A DNA stretch of 64,000 bases, taken from assembly GCF_004795835.1 (NCBI RefSeq), contig NZ_CP039249.1, forward strand, positions 1,112,501-1,176,500. The letters run 5' to 3'. The position numbers and the translations under genes are program-made. The stretch comes from Sphingomonas sp. PAMC26645 (GTDB lineage Bacteria; Pseudomonadota; Alphaproteobacteria; Sphingomonadales; Sphingomonadaceae). Shown piece by piece: positions 54,588 through 63,927 of this stretch. Position 1 is the stretch's first letter, and each line of letters opens with the position of its first letter. The notes beneath the pieces were generated by a model. That model searched no databases. It was not told the origin of the DNA and worked only from the letters and a program-made list of their open reading frames with translations.

Positions 54588-55856
54588 ATGACAGTTTCAA
54601 CCCGCACGCGCCCGGCGAGCGAAGCAACGCCGCCCGCCCTCGTCCGCATGCGGATCGTCGCGACCGGGCTGCTCGTGTTCATGGCCGCGACCTTCTTCGT
54701 CAGTCGCGCGCTGGTCCCCGTCCACCCCGCCTTCGCGTTCGTCCGCGCGTTCGCCGAGGCGGCGATGGTCGGCGGCCTCGCGGACTGGTTCGCGGTGACC
54801 GCACTGTTCCGCCATCCGCTCGGCCTGCCGATCCCGCACACAGCCATAGTGCCGCGCAACAAGGACCGGATCGGCGACACGCTCGCGCAGTTCCTCCGCG
54901 CGAATTTCCTGATCCCCGTCGTCATCGCCAGGCGAACCCGCCGCCTCGACGTGGCGGGCGCGATCGCACGCTGGCTGACCGATCCACCCGAGGGGGCAGG
55001 GGGGCGCTTTCGCCAGGGCGCGTCGAAGCTGGTCGCGCAGGTTCTCGAGGGGCTCGATCCGGCGCGGCTCGGCGGGATGGTCAAGGCCGGGATCGGCGCC
55101 CGCCTGCGCGCGACGGAGGTGTCGCCGATCCTCGGCCAGTTGCTCAAGGCCGCGATCGCCGAGCGCCGCCACGCGCCGCTGCTCGAAAGCGCGATCCGCT
55201 GGGCGGCAAAGACGCTGGCGGCGAACGACCACCTCGTCCGCGCGATGGTCCACGACAAGGCCGGTTCGATCCTGCGCTGGACCGGGCTCGACACGACCGT
55301 CGCGGACAAGCTGATCAACGGCTTCGACAAGCTGCTCGCCGAGATGGCGGAGGACCCCGAGCATCCGTTGCGCCTGAAGGCGGAGGAGGGCCTCGATCGG
55401 CTCGCCTGGGATCTGCAATATGACCGCCGGATGCGCGAGCGCGTCGAGACGATGAAGAACGACCTGCTCGACAATCCGGCAATGCAGCGCTGGCTCGACG
55501 GCCTGTGGGAGCAGGCACGCGGCGCGCTCCTCGCGATCGCGCGCGACCCCGAGCGGGCAATGGCCGGCAAGCTCGGCGACATCCTGCGCCAGCTCGGCGA
55601 GACGTTGCAGCACGATCCGCGCATGTCGCGGACGATCAACCGGTTCGTGAGGCGCGCGGCGGTCGGCGCGGCGGCGGATTACGGCGACGGCATCGTCAAG
55701 CTGGTCTCGGAAACGGTCCGTAGCTGGGACGCCGACACGATCACCCGCCGCCTGGAAAACGCCGTCGGCCGCGACCTGCAATATATCCGCGTGAACGGCA
55801 CGATCGTCGGCGGGCTGGTCGGGCTGGTGATCCACAGCGTCGATGTTTTGCTATGA
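54588..55856 (+). CDS. DUF445 family membrane protein
   Basis: 422 residues. N-terminal helices (IVATGLLVFMAATFFVSRAL, AEAAMVGGLADWFAVTALF) carry the conserved ALFRHPLGLPIPHTAIVPRNKDRIG segment. A long helical middle and a C-terminal hydrophobic anchor (NGTIVGGLVGLVIHSVDVLL) follow. Function unknown; such proteins are thought to sit in the inner membrane with a large soluble helical part. Confidence 0.9.
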   Translation: MTVSTRTRPASEATPPALVRMRIVATGLLVFMAATFFVSRALVPVHPAFAFVRAFAEAAMVGGLADWFAVTALFRHPLGLPIPHTAIVPRNKDRIGDTLAQFLRANFLIPVVIARRTRRLDVAGAIARWLTDPPEGAGGRFRQGASKLVAQVLEGLDPARLGGMVKAGIGARLRATEVSPILGQLLKAAIAERRHAPLLESAIRWAAKTLAANDHLVRAMVHDKAGSILRWTGLDTTVADKLINGFDKLLAEMAEDPEHPLRLKAEEGLDRLAWDLQYDRRMRERVETMKNDLLDNPAMQRWLDGLWEQARGALLAIARDPERAMAGKLGDILRQLGETLQHDPRMSRTINRFVRRAAVGAAADYGDGIVKLVSETVRSWDADTITRRLENAVGRDLQYIRVNGTIVGGLVGLVIHSVDVLL

Positions 55857-56113
55857 TGGGTAGAGCATAGGATCTTTTAGATCGCACGCGGAACGGCAGT
55901 TTTACAGGTATAGTCCGGTCGTTTGTGGCTGTCTGAGTTTAGCAAGACCTGGAGGGGTTGGGTTCGAAAACAGATCGAGATGCAATGGCGCTTGCCGACA
56001 TCGAGTGTCTGGTTTGAGAAGGGAAGGCCGACAGGCCGCCTTTGATAGGCGACGGCCCATCAGAAGCCGCTCGTTCAGTGGTAGCGCCAGGTATCGTCCG
56101 CTATCATCAGGCC

Positions 56114-57460
56114 ATGAGTGAATCGGCAGACACGACCGCGCGGCCACCGTGGCAACTCGAGCTGCCCGATCGCGCGTCGATCATGGTCGGTGAGCTGGCG
56201 AAACGGGGACACTGGATCGTCGCCACGTTGGCGACCGGCATACCATGGCCGGTAAAGACGCACAAAGTCGTATATCTGGGGCAGGATTTTTGGATTATTC
56301 CCCCGACGCAGAATGCAAGTCCTGCAGTCGCTATGCGTATGGAGCGCGATGCGACCAGCGATCATCGAACGAAGATGATGCGGTTTCTGAGTGCGCTGTC
56401 CTGGACGCAGGGATACGGGGTCAGGGTCAGCGGTTTCGGCGGCGGGAGTATGCCGTTCCTGTCCTCGGGTAGAGGAACGGGCGGTCACACGCTCACAGCC
56501 GACTTTGTTGTGCGCGACCTGCCGGAACCGGATGCGTCTGGTCAGCTCGCACTCGCTCTCATGCGAGAGGCCCGCGGACTTGACCATTCGGCTTATTCGT
56601 TTCTGACCTTCTACCGCGTGTTGGAAGCGGCATTGCCCCAGGGTCAGGCGCGGGGCGCCTGGATTACTGATGCGCTCGATAAACTAGAGGGGCAAGCCAA
56701 AGAGGCGCTGGCCAAGGTCAGGGCGCGCGGCGTTAATGATGTCGGCGTACATATCCAGCTCGCCCGGCGGCAGGCGATTGCGCATGCCGCCAAGCAGCCG
56801 ATTATGGATCCTGACGACTACAGCGTCGTGCACGAACTTTATGAAGAGCGGCCCCTCATCCAGGGACTGGCCGAACGGGCGATTGAGGAAATCTTTGGCA
56901 TTCCGACACCGTCGTCGATTTACCGAGCACACCTCTACGAGTTGGCCGGATTTCGCCTCATCATGCCGCCGGACCTCATGACACAAATCATGGAGGGACC
57001 ATGGGAAGGTATCAGCGGCACAATCGATGTACCGCTGCTCGATATCGAGTTGCGCCGGAGTGAGCCGTTCTCGGCGCTGCGCGGTATGCTCCCCGTTGCC
57101 GTCGACATCGCGGAAGCAACGTTGAAGCTGCTCTATCGTTCACCTGACAACCTCATCGACTTCGAGTTTGAGCTGCACTTTGACAGTGAACGGCTTGTGT
57201 TCGACCTCGACTGTGGACTGACAATTCGGGACGACGGGTCGGCGCACTCCGCGCGCAACATTGCCGACCTGCGGCGGTTCCAGCTCGATTATTTAGGCAA
57301 TGGGGAGCTGCACGTTTATGATACTGACACGAGGGCGCTGCTCTCCCGCGTTGATGCTTTTATACCGGTGAATTGGGGCAATCACGAGTGGTTTGAGTCT
57401 GAGATCGCCAAATGGCTCAAAGCCGCGGAGCATCGTGCCAACCTAACCCCGCAAAATTAA
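56114..57460 (+). CDS. Orphan 448-residue protein, possibly MauJ-like
   Basis: ATG at 56114. No confident domain. The middle contains SAYSFLTFYRVLEAALP and a helical region with QLARRQAIAHAAKQP, which recall the poorly described MauJ-like family, but I hold this weakly. No signal peptide or membrane helix. Codons are less GC-biased at third positions than in neighbours, and the surrounding gaps are AT-richer, so it may be acquired. No mau genes are nearby. Confidence 0.6.
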   Translation: MSESADTTARPPWQLELPDRASIMVGELAKRGHWIVATLATGIPWPVKTHKVVYLGQDFWIIPPTQNASPAVAMRMERDATSDHRTKMMRFLSALSWTQGYGVRVSGFGGGSMPFLSSGRGTGGHTLTADFVVRDLPEPDASGQLALALMREARGLDHSAYSFLTFYRVLEAALPQGQARGAWITDALDKLEGQAKEALAKVRARGVNDVGVHIQLARRQAIAHAAKQPIMDPDDYSVVHELYEERPLIQGLAERAIEEIFGIPTPSSIYRAHLYELAGFRLIMPPDLMTQIMEGPWEGISGTIDVPLLDIELRRSEPFSALRGMLPVAVDIAEATLKLLYRSPDNLIDFEFELHFDSERLVFDLDCGLTIRDDGSAHSARNIADLRRFQLDYLGNGELHVYDTDTRALLSRVDAFIPVNWGNHEWFESEIAKWLKAAEHRANLTPQN

Positions 57461-57616
57461 TTTGCCTTAGATCGACCGTTAAAATCGCACATGAAGCAGC
57501 GGCCGATTTCGGACACCGCTAAAGCTGAAGTTACTGCCGCCATTTTGGGCGTAGGTTGAATAGCTGGGATGGGTGGAAAGCGGTCGTTCACGAGATGATC
57601 CATACCGAAGTATGAT

Positions 57617-57666
57617 GTCATCCGCGTTACCGATCCGTATCATGCGCATCACTAGCTGCGGATGAC
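57617..57666. repeat. 9-bp inverted repeat upstream of crcB
   Basis: GTCATCCGC (57617-57625) and GCGGATGAC (57658-57666) lie 32 bases apart, the second ending six bases before the crcB ATG. It could be an operator or mRNA hairpin. Confidence 0.4.
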
Positions 57667-57672
57667 AACTAC

Positions 57673-58047
57673 ATGGGCTACCTAATTGTGTTCTTCGGGG
57701 CTGGAGTGGGAGGGGTCTTTCGGCAAGCTTTAGGATCGACTGTCACGAAAGCGCTCGGGCCAGATTTTCCGTACGGCACGCTGCTAATCAATGTGACTGG
57801 ATCTGCCATAATGGGTCTCGTAATTGGCGTTTTCGAGGCCCGGAATATTCAAAGCAATGACCTCCGTCTTTTCCTTACTACGGGTATACTGGGAGGTTAC
57901 ACAACATTCTCTACCTTCTCTCTGGACTCGGTGATGCTTTGGGAGCGTGGGCAATACGTCGAGTCACTTGCCTATGTGAGCACGAGTTTGATCCTGTCTC
58001 TCTCGGTGCTTGCATTGACGATGATGCTCGTCCGACGGTGGGCCTGA
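57673..58047 (+). CDS. crcB: Fluoride efflux channel CrcB/Fluc
   Basis: 124 residues, four hydrophobic segments. Fluc signatures: GAGVGGVFRQALG, TLLINVTGSAIMG with the pore Asn, and GILGGYTTFSTFSLD with the phenylalanine box and sodium-site region. It works as a dual-topology dimer that exports fluoride. Base composition is clearly lower in GC than the window average. Upstream sequence does not show the fluoride riboswitch core. Confidence 0.93.
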   Translation: MGYLIVFFGAGVGGVFRQALGSTVTKALGPDFPYGTLLINVTGSAIMGLVIGVFEARNIQSNDLRLFLTTGILGGYTTFSTFSLDSVMLWERGQYVESLAYVSTSLILSLSVLALTMMLVRRWA

Positions 58048-58148
58048 GTGCGTCTAATCAAAGACTTCAGCACTTCAACGATGCGGTCCTATTTTGAGCG
58101 ATAGTGATTAAGTAGGTTTCGGCCGCTGTCACCGATGGCGCAACGGAG

Positions 58149-58853
58149 CTACCGCTCCCAATCCGGCATTGCCCAGCCCTTGGCCTTCGCCAACAACCGC
58201 AGCGGCCCATGCGCATTCACCGCGAAGGGTTCGTCGGCCCATTCGAAGGTCGGGGCGTCCGAGACGTGGTCGGAATAGAAGCGGATGTGGGCGTGGTCTC
58301 GGGGGATGCCTTCGCGGTCCATCCAGGCCTGGATCATTCGCAGTTTGGCCGGGCCGTAGCAATTCTCGCCTTCGATGCCGGCGAGCAGTACGCCGTCGCG
58401 GTCGCGCAGGCTCTCGGTGCCGATCACCGCGTCGAAGCCCAGTCGCCGCGCGATCGCCTCGACGTAGAATCGGTACGATGCGGTCGCCATCACCAGTCGG
58501 TAGCCTGCGGCGCGGTCGGCCTCGATCTGCGCGCGGGCGCTGGCGAAGACTCCATCGCGCATCACGCGGTCGGCAAAGGCTTCGGCTGCTCGGCGTTCTT
58601 CGGCGGGCGTCATGCGCTTGCCGAGCATCATGCGCTGCATCAGGTATTTGAGCCGGCCGCGGCTGATCAGCTTGCCGACATAGCCGAGTGCTGCGACTCC
58701 GGCGAACGGGACGAGCGCCAACCGCCACGGCGCGCCGCCTTTCTTCGCGGTGTGGAGCAGGAACGGCGTCCAGGTCGGCGCGTGCGTGATCGTCTTGTCC
58801 ATGTCGTAGATCGCGAGACGGACGGACGGGGAGGCGGAAGGCATTTCGATCAT
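58149..58853 (-). CDS. HAD-IB family hydrolase (SerB-like phosphatase)
   Basis: 234 residues. Motif I is YDMDKTIT (nucleophile Asp), motif II lies in ATASYRFYVEAIARR, and motif IV is in YSDHVSDAPTFEWAD. A helical cap sits between. HAD-IB members include phosphoserine phosphatase-like and lipid-phosphate phosphatases; this could act on phosphoserine but could equally serve another substrate. Divergent from the lipid transport operon. Confidence 0.88.
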   Translation of the reverse strand: MIEMPSASPSVRLAIYDMDKTITHAPTWTPFLLHTAKKGGAPWRLALVPFAGVAALGYVGKLISRGRLKYLMQRMMLGKRMTPAEERRAAEAFADRVMRDGVFASARAQIEADRAAGYRLVMATASYRFYVEAIARRLGFDAVIGTESLRDRDGVLLAGIEGENCYGPAKLRMIQAWMDREGIPRDHAHIRFYSDHVSDAPTFEWADEPFAVNAHGPLRLLAKAKGWAMPDWER

Positions 58854-58915
58854 CGTCGTCGCTTACGCCGCATTCATCTTGCCGATCCAGTCACTTTGCC
58901 GCAAAGGTGCCCCCG

Positions 58916-60025
58916 ATGAGCGCGATGGCCGATTTCCAGCAGGACGGTGCCGATACCGGCACGCTTCGCTTTACCGGCGATCTGTCGCTCGCGAAGATCG
59001 GCAATCTGCCCGATCGGCTCGAGGCGATCGATGCGGCTTCGGTGAAGCATGTCGATCTGAGCGGGGTCGACCGGATCGACACGATCGGCGCGTGGGTCGT
59101 CCACCGGTTCGCGGCGCGCAACGACGCGACGATCGACGGGCTCGACGAGAACGACCAGGCGTTGTTCGACCAGGTCGTCGCTTCCGATCAGCCGATCGCG
59201 GCGCGGCCTGCGAAGGTCGGCGCGCTGTCCCGCGTGGTCGGCGAGATCGGCGACGCGGTGGTGCTGTCGGGCAAGACGATGCTAGGCCTGCTCGGGTTTC
59301 TCGGCGCGACGACGATCGCGTTCGGCAGCGTCATCCGGCACCCGCGCCGCTTCCGGTTCAACGCCGTGGTCCAGCGGTTCGAGGTCGTCGGCGTCGCCGC
59401 GCTCGGCATCGTCGGGCTGATGAGCTTCCTGATCGGCATGGTCATCGCGCAACAGGGCGCGGTCCAGCTGCGGCAGTTCGGCGCGGAAGTGTTCACGATC
59501 AACCTCGTTGGTCGCCTGACGATCCGCGAACTTGGCCTGCTGATGACCGCGATCATGGTCGCCGGCCGCTCTGGCTCGGCGTTCGCGGCGCAGTTGGGCA
59601 CGATGAAGCTCACCGAAGAGATCGACGCGATGCGGACGATCGGCGTGTCGCCGATGGAGGCGCTCGTGCTGCCCCGCGTGCTCGCGGCGATCGTGATGAT
59701 GCCGTTGCTCGGCTTCTATGCGTCGATCATCGCGATCATCGGCGGTGGGCTGCTGTGCTGGGTGCAGCTCGGTATTCCGCCGGTGACGTTCATCGCGCGC
59801 ATCCGCGAAGTGGTGCCGATCACGGATCTGTATATCTCGCTGATCAAGGCACCGGTGTTCGGCGCGATCATCGCGATCGCCGGCTGCTTCCAGGGGATGC
59901 AGGTCGAATCGGATGCCGAGCAGGTCGGGCTGCGCACCACGTCGGCCGTCGTTCAGGGTATCTTCCTGGTGATCGTGCTCGACGCGTTCTTCGCGGTGTT
60001 CTTCACCTGGTTGGGTTGGGACTGA
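58916..60025 (+). CDS. mlaE: MlaE-family lipid transport permease with STAS-like N-terminal domain
   Basis: 369 residues from the ATG at 58916, AAAGGTG at good spacing. Residues ~1-100 form a STAS-like domain (TLRFTGDLSLAKIG, VKHVDLSGVDRIDTIGAW). The permease part has VGVAALGIVGLMSFLIGMVIAQ and AGRSGSAFAAQLGTMKLTEEIDAM, the family signature. Members move phospholipids or sterols between membranes with MlaF and MlaD. Its stop and the next start overlap (TGATG). Confidence 0.93.
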   Translation: MSAMADFQQDGADTGTLRFTGDLSLAKIGNLPDRLEAIDAASVKHVDLSGVDRIDTIGAWVVHRFAARNDATIDGLDENDQALFDQVVASDQPIAARPAKVGALSRVVGEIGDAVVLSGKTMLGLLGFLGATTIAFGSVIRHPRRFRFNAVVQRFEVVGVAALGIVGLMSFLIGMVIAQQGAVQLRQFGAEVFTINLVGRLTIRELGLLMTAIMVAGRSGSAFAAQLGTMKLTEEIDAMRTIGVSPMEALVLPRVLAAIVMMPLLGFYASIIAIIGGGLLCWVQLGIPPVTFIARIREVVPITDLYISLIKAPVFGAIIAIAGCFQGMQVESDAEQVGLRTTSAVVQGIFLVIVLDAFFAVFFTWLGWD

Positions 60026-60948
60026 TGCCCCGCAAGACGGACAACAAGACAGACGATTTCATCATCTCCGTGAAGGGGCTGAAGAACGCGTTCGGCGATT
60101 CGGTGGTGCACGAGGGGCTCGACCTCGACGTGCGGCGCGGCGAGATCCTCGGCGTGGTCGGCGGGTCGGGTACCGGCAAGTCGGTGCTGATGCGCTCGAT
60201 CATCGGGCTGCAGACGCCGGTCGCGGGTGAGATCACGGTGTTCGGCGAACCCAATATCGGCCGTGAGGAAACCGAGGCGACCGAGATCCGCAAGCGCTGG
60301 GGCGTGCTGTTCCAGGGTGGCGCGCTGTTCTCGACGCTGACCGTGGCCGAGAACGTCGAAGTGCCGTTGCGCGAATTCTATCCGGATCTGTCGCCGGCGC
60401 TGCTCGCGGAGATCGCGTCTTACAAGGTGGTGATGACGGGCCTGCCCGCCGATGCCGCGAACAAGTTTCCCGCCGAGCTGTCGGGTGGCATGAAGAAGCG
60501 TGCGGGTCTTGCTCGCGCGCTGGCGCTTGACCCGGAACTGCTGTTCCTCGACGAGCCGACCGCGGGTCTGGATCCGATCGGGGCGGCGGCGTTCGACGGG
60601 CTGACCCAGTCGTTGCAGAAGACGCTGGGGCTGACCGTGTTCCTGATCACGCATGATCTCGATACGCTGTATGCGATCTGCGACCGGGTTGCGGTGCTGG
60701 CCGACAAGAAGGTCATCGCGGTAGGGACGATCGACGAGCTGATCGCGCTCGATCATCCGTGGATCGAAGAGTATTTCAAGGGGCCACGCGGCCGTGCCGC
60801 GGTCGCGACGCAGGAGGCGCACGAGCGCGCCGACGAGCAAGCTGCCCGACATCCTACCCCCGAGAAGAGGGGCGAAGTCCAGTCCAAGCAGTCCGCGCCG
60901 GACGACGCCGACGCGACATACGCCGAGAAAGAAGCAAGGACGCGCTGA
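60025..60948 (+). CDS. mlaF: MlaF-type ABC transporter ATPase
   Basis: 307 residues. Walker A GGSGTGKSV, Q-loop region LFQGGALFSTLTVAENV, signature LSGGMKKRAGLARAL and Walker B LLFLDEPTAGLD. The last ~60 residues are a charged, probably disordered tail (EAHERADEQAARHP to EKEARTR), longer than in E. coli MlaF. Powers the permease encoded just upstream; overlaps MlaD (TGATG). Confidence 0.94.
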   Translation: MPRKTDNKTDDFIISVKGLKNAFGDSVVHEGLDLDVRRGEILGVVGGSGTGKSVLMRSIIGLQTPVAGEITVFGEPNIGREETEATEIRKRWGVLFQGGALFSTLTVAENVEVPLREFYPDLSPALLAEIASYKVVMTGLPADAANKFPAELSGGMKKRAGLARALALDPELLFLDEPTAGLDPIGAAAFDGLTQSLQKTLGLTVFLITHDLDTLYAICDRVAVLADKKVIAVGTIDELIALDHPWIEEYFKGPRGRAAVATQEAHERADEQAARHPTPEKRGEVQSKQSAPDDADATYAEKEARTR

Positions 60949-61913
60949 TGGAAACCCGTTCGAACCACGTCCTAGTCGGCGCCGTCGTGCTGATCCTGCT
61001 GGCCCTGCTAGCGCTGTTCACCGTGTGGATCGCGCGGATCGGCGGCAAGGAAGAGAAGGAATACGACATCTTCTTCCGCCAGTCGGTCGACGGGCTCGCG
61101 CGCGGCTCTGCCGTCGTGTTCTCGGGCGTGCCGTCGGGTCAGGTGAAGACGATCTCGCTGTGGAAGAACGATCCGCAGTTCGTCCGCGTCCGGATCAGCG
61201 TCAACGACGAGACGCCCGTGCTGCAGGGCACGACCGCGTCGATCTCGGGCGTCGGCTTCACGGGCGTCAGCCAGATCTCGCTCGACGGCGCGCGCAAGGG
61301 TGCGCCGGCGATCGGCTGCCCCGACACGAAGACGCCGACCGAATGCCCGTACGGCGTGCCGGTGATCCCGACCAAGCTCGGTGGCCTGGGCGCGATCCTG
61401 AACTCGGCACCGCAGTTGCTTGAGCGTCTGTCGACGCTGACCGAGCGCCTGACGGGCTTGCTGACCGATCGTAACCAGGCGTCGATCGCGGGTATCCTCG
61501 AGAACACCAACCGCCTGACCGATGCGCTCGCCGATCGCGGGCCGGAGATTGCCGCGACGCTCGCGCAGACACGGGTCGCGATCCAGCAGGCTGGCGATGC
61601 CGCGCAGCAGTTCGGTGTGCTCGCCAAGACGACCAACGGCGTTCTGTCCGAGGACGTGAAGCCGGCGATGGCGAACCTGAACAAGGCGATCACCTCCGCA
61701 CAGCAGAGCGCGGAGACGTTGAACGCCGCGATCGGCGATGCACGGCCAGGCTTGCAGGCCTTCTCCAAGACGACGATCCCGGAGGCGAACCGCCTGGTCC
61801 GCGACCTCCGCACGACCGCCGCGGCGCTGTCGTCGGTCGCCGAGAAGGTCGACCAGCAGGGTGCGAGTTCGCTGATCGGGCAGCAGAAGCTCCCGGATTA
61901 CAAGGGTAAGTGA
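60948..61913 (+). CDS. mlaD: MlaD-family substrate-binding protein
   Basis: 321 residues. An N-terminal anchor (HVLVGAVVLILLALLALFTVWIA) and one MCE domain (FFRQSVDGLARGSAVVFSGV, GVGFTGVSQISLDG), then a long helical C-terminal region with coiled-coil character (LLTDRNQASIAGILENTNRL). MCE domains form a hexameric ring with a lipid path to the outer membrane. Confidence 0.94.
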   Translation: METRSNHVLVGAVVLILLALLALFTVWIARIGGKEEKEYDIFFRQSVDGLARGSAVVFSGVPSGQVKTISLWKNDPQFVRVRISVNDETPVLQGTTASISGVGFTGVSQISLDGARKGAPAIGCPDTKTPTECPYGVPVIPTKLGGLGAILNSAPQLLERLSTLTERLTGLLTDRNQASIAGILENTNRLTDALADRGPEIAATLAQTRVAIQQAGDAAQQFGVLAKTTNGVLSEDVKPAMANLNKAITSAQQSAETLNAAIGDARPGLQAFSKTTIPEANRLVRDLRTTAAALSSVAEKVDQQGASSLIGQQKLPDYKGK

Positions 61914-61921
61914 GGCACGCC

Positions 61922-62503
61922 ATGAAGACACCGCTCATCCTGATCGCGATGCTGCCACTCGCCGGGTGCATCAGCTTCGGCGCGAAACCGCCCCCCACAT
62001 TGCTGACGCTGACGAGTGCATCGTCGGTGCCGGTCGGCCAGAACCAGGATTCGGCGACCGCGAAGTCGATCACGATCCAGGTTCCGGTCGTGCCGCAGTC
62101 GCTGGCGACCGCGCGCGTGCCCGTGCAGGCGACGCCGACCTCGATCGCGTACGTCACCGACGCGCAGTGGGCCGAGCCCCCGGCGCGTCTGTTCTCGCGG
62201 CTGGTGTCGGATACCGTCGCGGCGCGCACCGGGCTGGTGGTGCTGTCGACCGCGCAGTCGGTCGGCGATCCCGGCGGGTTGCTCGGTGGTGAGCTGCGGT
62301 CGTTCGGTCTCGATGCGACGACGCGCGAGGCGGTCGTGACGTTCGATGCGTCGCTGACCCGCGTCGGCAAGACGACGGTCGAGAAGCATCGCTTCGAAGC
62401 GCGCGTGCCGGTGTCGGCGATCGACGCACCTTCGGCAGCGGCCGGGATCAACCAGGCAGCGAACCAGGTCGCGACGCAGGTGGCGGACTGGATCGGTCGG
62501 TGA
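61922..62503 (+). CDS. ABC-type transport auxiliary lipoprotein (PqiC/MlaE-associated)
   Basis: 193 residues from the ATG at 61922, chosen for its lipobox (LILIAMLPLAGC, Cys15); a GTG at 61910 would overlap the upstream stop. The domain matches the outer-membrane lipoprotein that accompanies MCE systems (IAYVTDAQWAEPPARLFSRLV, FDASLTR). Fourth gene of the operon. Confidence 0.9.
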   Translation: MKTPLILIAMLPLAGCISFGAKPPPTLLTLTSASSVPVGQNQDSATAKSITIQVPVVPQSLATARVPVQATPTSIAYVTDAQWAEPPARLFSRLVSDTVAARTGLVVLSTAQSVGDPGGLLGGELRSFGLDATTREAVVTFDASLTRVGKTTVEKHRFEARVPVSAIDAPSAAAGINQAANQVATQVADWIGR

Positions 62504-62517
62504 ACGCCCCTTCGTTC

Positions 62518-62542
62518 TGAACGCGGCGTCGACCTGAGCGTT
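62518..62542 (+). promoter_or_regulatory. Candidate EcfG-type promoter
   Basis: TGAAC at 62518-62522, 16 bases, CGTT at 62539-62542: exact -10, one mismatch in the -35. The ATG is 27 bases further. It sits in the gap after the Mla operon. Confidence 0.5.
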
Positions 62543-62568
62543 GACGGTCTCTGACGAGGAGAGCGACG

Positions 62569-62859
62569 ATGCCACAGGGCGACAAGAGCGCGTATACCGA
62601 CAAGCAGAAGCGCAAGGCCGCGCATATCGCGGATGGCTATGAAGAGCGCGGCGTTCCCGAGAAGGAAGCCGAGGCGCGGGCCTGGGCTGCGGTGAACAAG
62701 GATTCTGGCGGGGGTAACCTGTCCGGCTCGGGTCGCGGCAAGCCTGATACGCATGCGTCTTCGCATGAGGGCGGGAAGCAGGCGGCTGGGCGTAGCGCGG
62801 CGGCGAAGTCTGCGGCTGCGAAGAAGGGTTGGGAGACCCGGCGGAAGAAGGCGGGGTAA
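62569..62859 (+). CDS. Small basic protein (annotated elsewhere as plasmid stabilisation protein)
   Basis: 96 residues with GAGGAGAG upstream. Very hydrophilic: KSAYTDKQKRKAAHIADGYE, VPEKEAEARAWAAVNKDSGG and a basic Ala/Lys tail (SAAAKSAAAKKGWETRRKK). The family name is historical; no plasmid role is evident on this chromosome. The stress-type promoter suggests expression under general stress. Confidence 0.8.
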   Translation: MPQGDKSAYTDKQKRKAAHIADGYEERGVPEKEAEARAWAAVNKDSGGGNLSGSGRGKPDTHASSHEGGKQAAGRSAAAKSAAAKKGWETRRKKAG

Positions 62860-62884
62860 AGCCGCAGGACGTCATCGAAGCGGT

Positions 62885-62968
62885 CCGTCATCCTGACGAA
62901 AGTCAGGGTACAGAGTTACTTGCGGTGCGCTTCATGGCTCTGGATCCTGACTTTCGTCAGGATGACGG
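62885..62968. repeat. Palindromic repeat pair (CGTCATCCTGACG type)
   Basis: CCGTCATCCTGACGAAAGTC opens and GACTTTCGTCAGGATGACGG closes, a perfect 16-base mirror. Between convergent small-protein and CoA-lyase genes. Confidence 0.88.
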
Positions 62969-63072
62969 ACGGTGTTTCCGACTGTGCTTGTCGAAGTTTC
63001 AGTCGGCGAGAGAGGCTTCTGCTTTGGCTAGATGCAGTCGTGCCTCTGCCTTTCTCTCAAGGGGAGAGGGAT

Positions 63073-63909
63073 TTAGAGGGCTAGCATCGCTTCCGCTTCA
63101 GCCAAATGGAGACGCTCGACCATCTGGCCATCCAGGCGGATCGCGCCTTTGTCAGCATTTTCGGGATCCTGGAACGCTGCCACGACCTGGCGCGCCCATG
63201 CCAACTCCTCCTCGCTGGGGCCAAAACCGGCGTTGGCCGCATCGATCTGGGAGGGGTGGATCAGCGTCTTGCCGTCGAACCCGAGCGTCGCGCCTTGCGC
63301 GCACTCGGCGGTGAAGCGGGGCGGGTCGTCGAGGGCGTTGCAGACGCCGTCCAGCGCCACGATCCCGGCAGCACGGGCGGCCATGATCGTTGCGGTGAGA
63401 GCAGGGATCAGCGGCATGCGATCGGCGCCGAGCCGGCAGCGCATCTCCTTGGCGAGATCGTTGGTGCCGGCGATCAGCGCGGTGAGGCGCGTTTCGGCTG
63501 CTGCTGCGGATAGGGCGGGGAGGGCGAGGATCGCGGCGCAGGTCTCGATCATTGCCCAGATTGGTGGGCCGTCCTCGCCGAGCGATGCGCGGACTGTGAG
63601 CAGGTCGGCGACCGACGAGACCTTGGGGACGAGCACCGCGTCGACGCCGGTTGCGCGGATCGCGGCGATGTCGTTGGCATACCAGGGGGTGTCGAGGCCG
63701 TTGACCCTGACTACCAGTTCGCGCTCGCCGAAGCCGCCTTCGCGGACCGCCTCGATGACGCGGTCCCGTGCTGCGGCCTTCTCGTTGGGGGCGACGGCGT
63801 CTTCCAGGTCGAGGATGACGACGTCGCAATCGAGCGTCCGCGCCTTGGCGATGGCGCGGGCGTTCGAGGCGGGCATGTAGAGCGCGCTGCGGCGGCGTCT
63901 GGTCGTCAT
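63073..63909 (-). CDS. HpcH/HpaI aldolase/citrate lyase beta family, CoA-ester lyase
   Basis: 278 residues. TIM-barrel signatures RRRSALYMPASNARAIAKA, DVVILDLEDAVAPNEKAAAR (Glu/Asp metal site), VVRVNGLDTPWYANDI, VLVPKVSSV, WAMIETCAAI and KTLIHPSQIDAAN. The family cleaves malyl-, citramalyl- or similar CoA esters. A partial gene lies 18 bases upstream, likely in the same operon, which may define the pathway. Confidence 0.93.
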   Translation of the reverse strand: MTTRRRRSALYMPASNARAIAKARTLDCDVVILDLEDAVAPNEKAAARDRVIEAVREGGFGERELVVRVNGLDTPWYANDIAAIRATGVDAVLVPKVSSVADLLTVRASLGEDGPPIWAMIETCAAILALPALSAAAAETRLTALIAGTNDLAKEMRCRLGADRMPLIPALTATIMAARAAGIVALDGVCNALDDPPRFTAECAQGATLGFDGKTLIHPSQIDAANAGFGPSEEELAWARQVVAAFQDPENADKGAIRLDGQMVERLHLAEAEAMLAL

Positions 63910-63927
63910 CCTATCGGCCGTTGCGGG

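Noticed and set aside
55955..55972. GGGTTCGAAAA stretch resembling a tRNA T-loop, possible att site
   Set aside because: No acceptor or anticodon stems can be built around it and no matching second copy or integrase was found.
57461..57672. Fluoride riboswitch before crcB
   Set aside because: The conserved core words and pseudoknot partners are not apparent.
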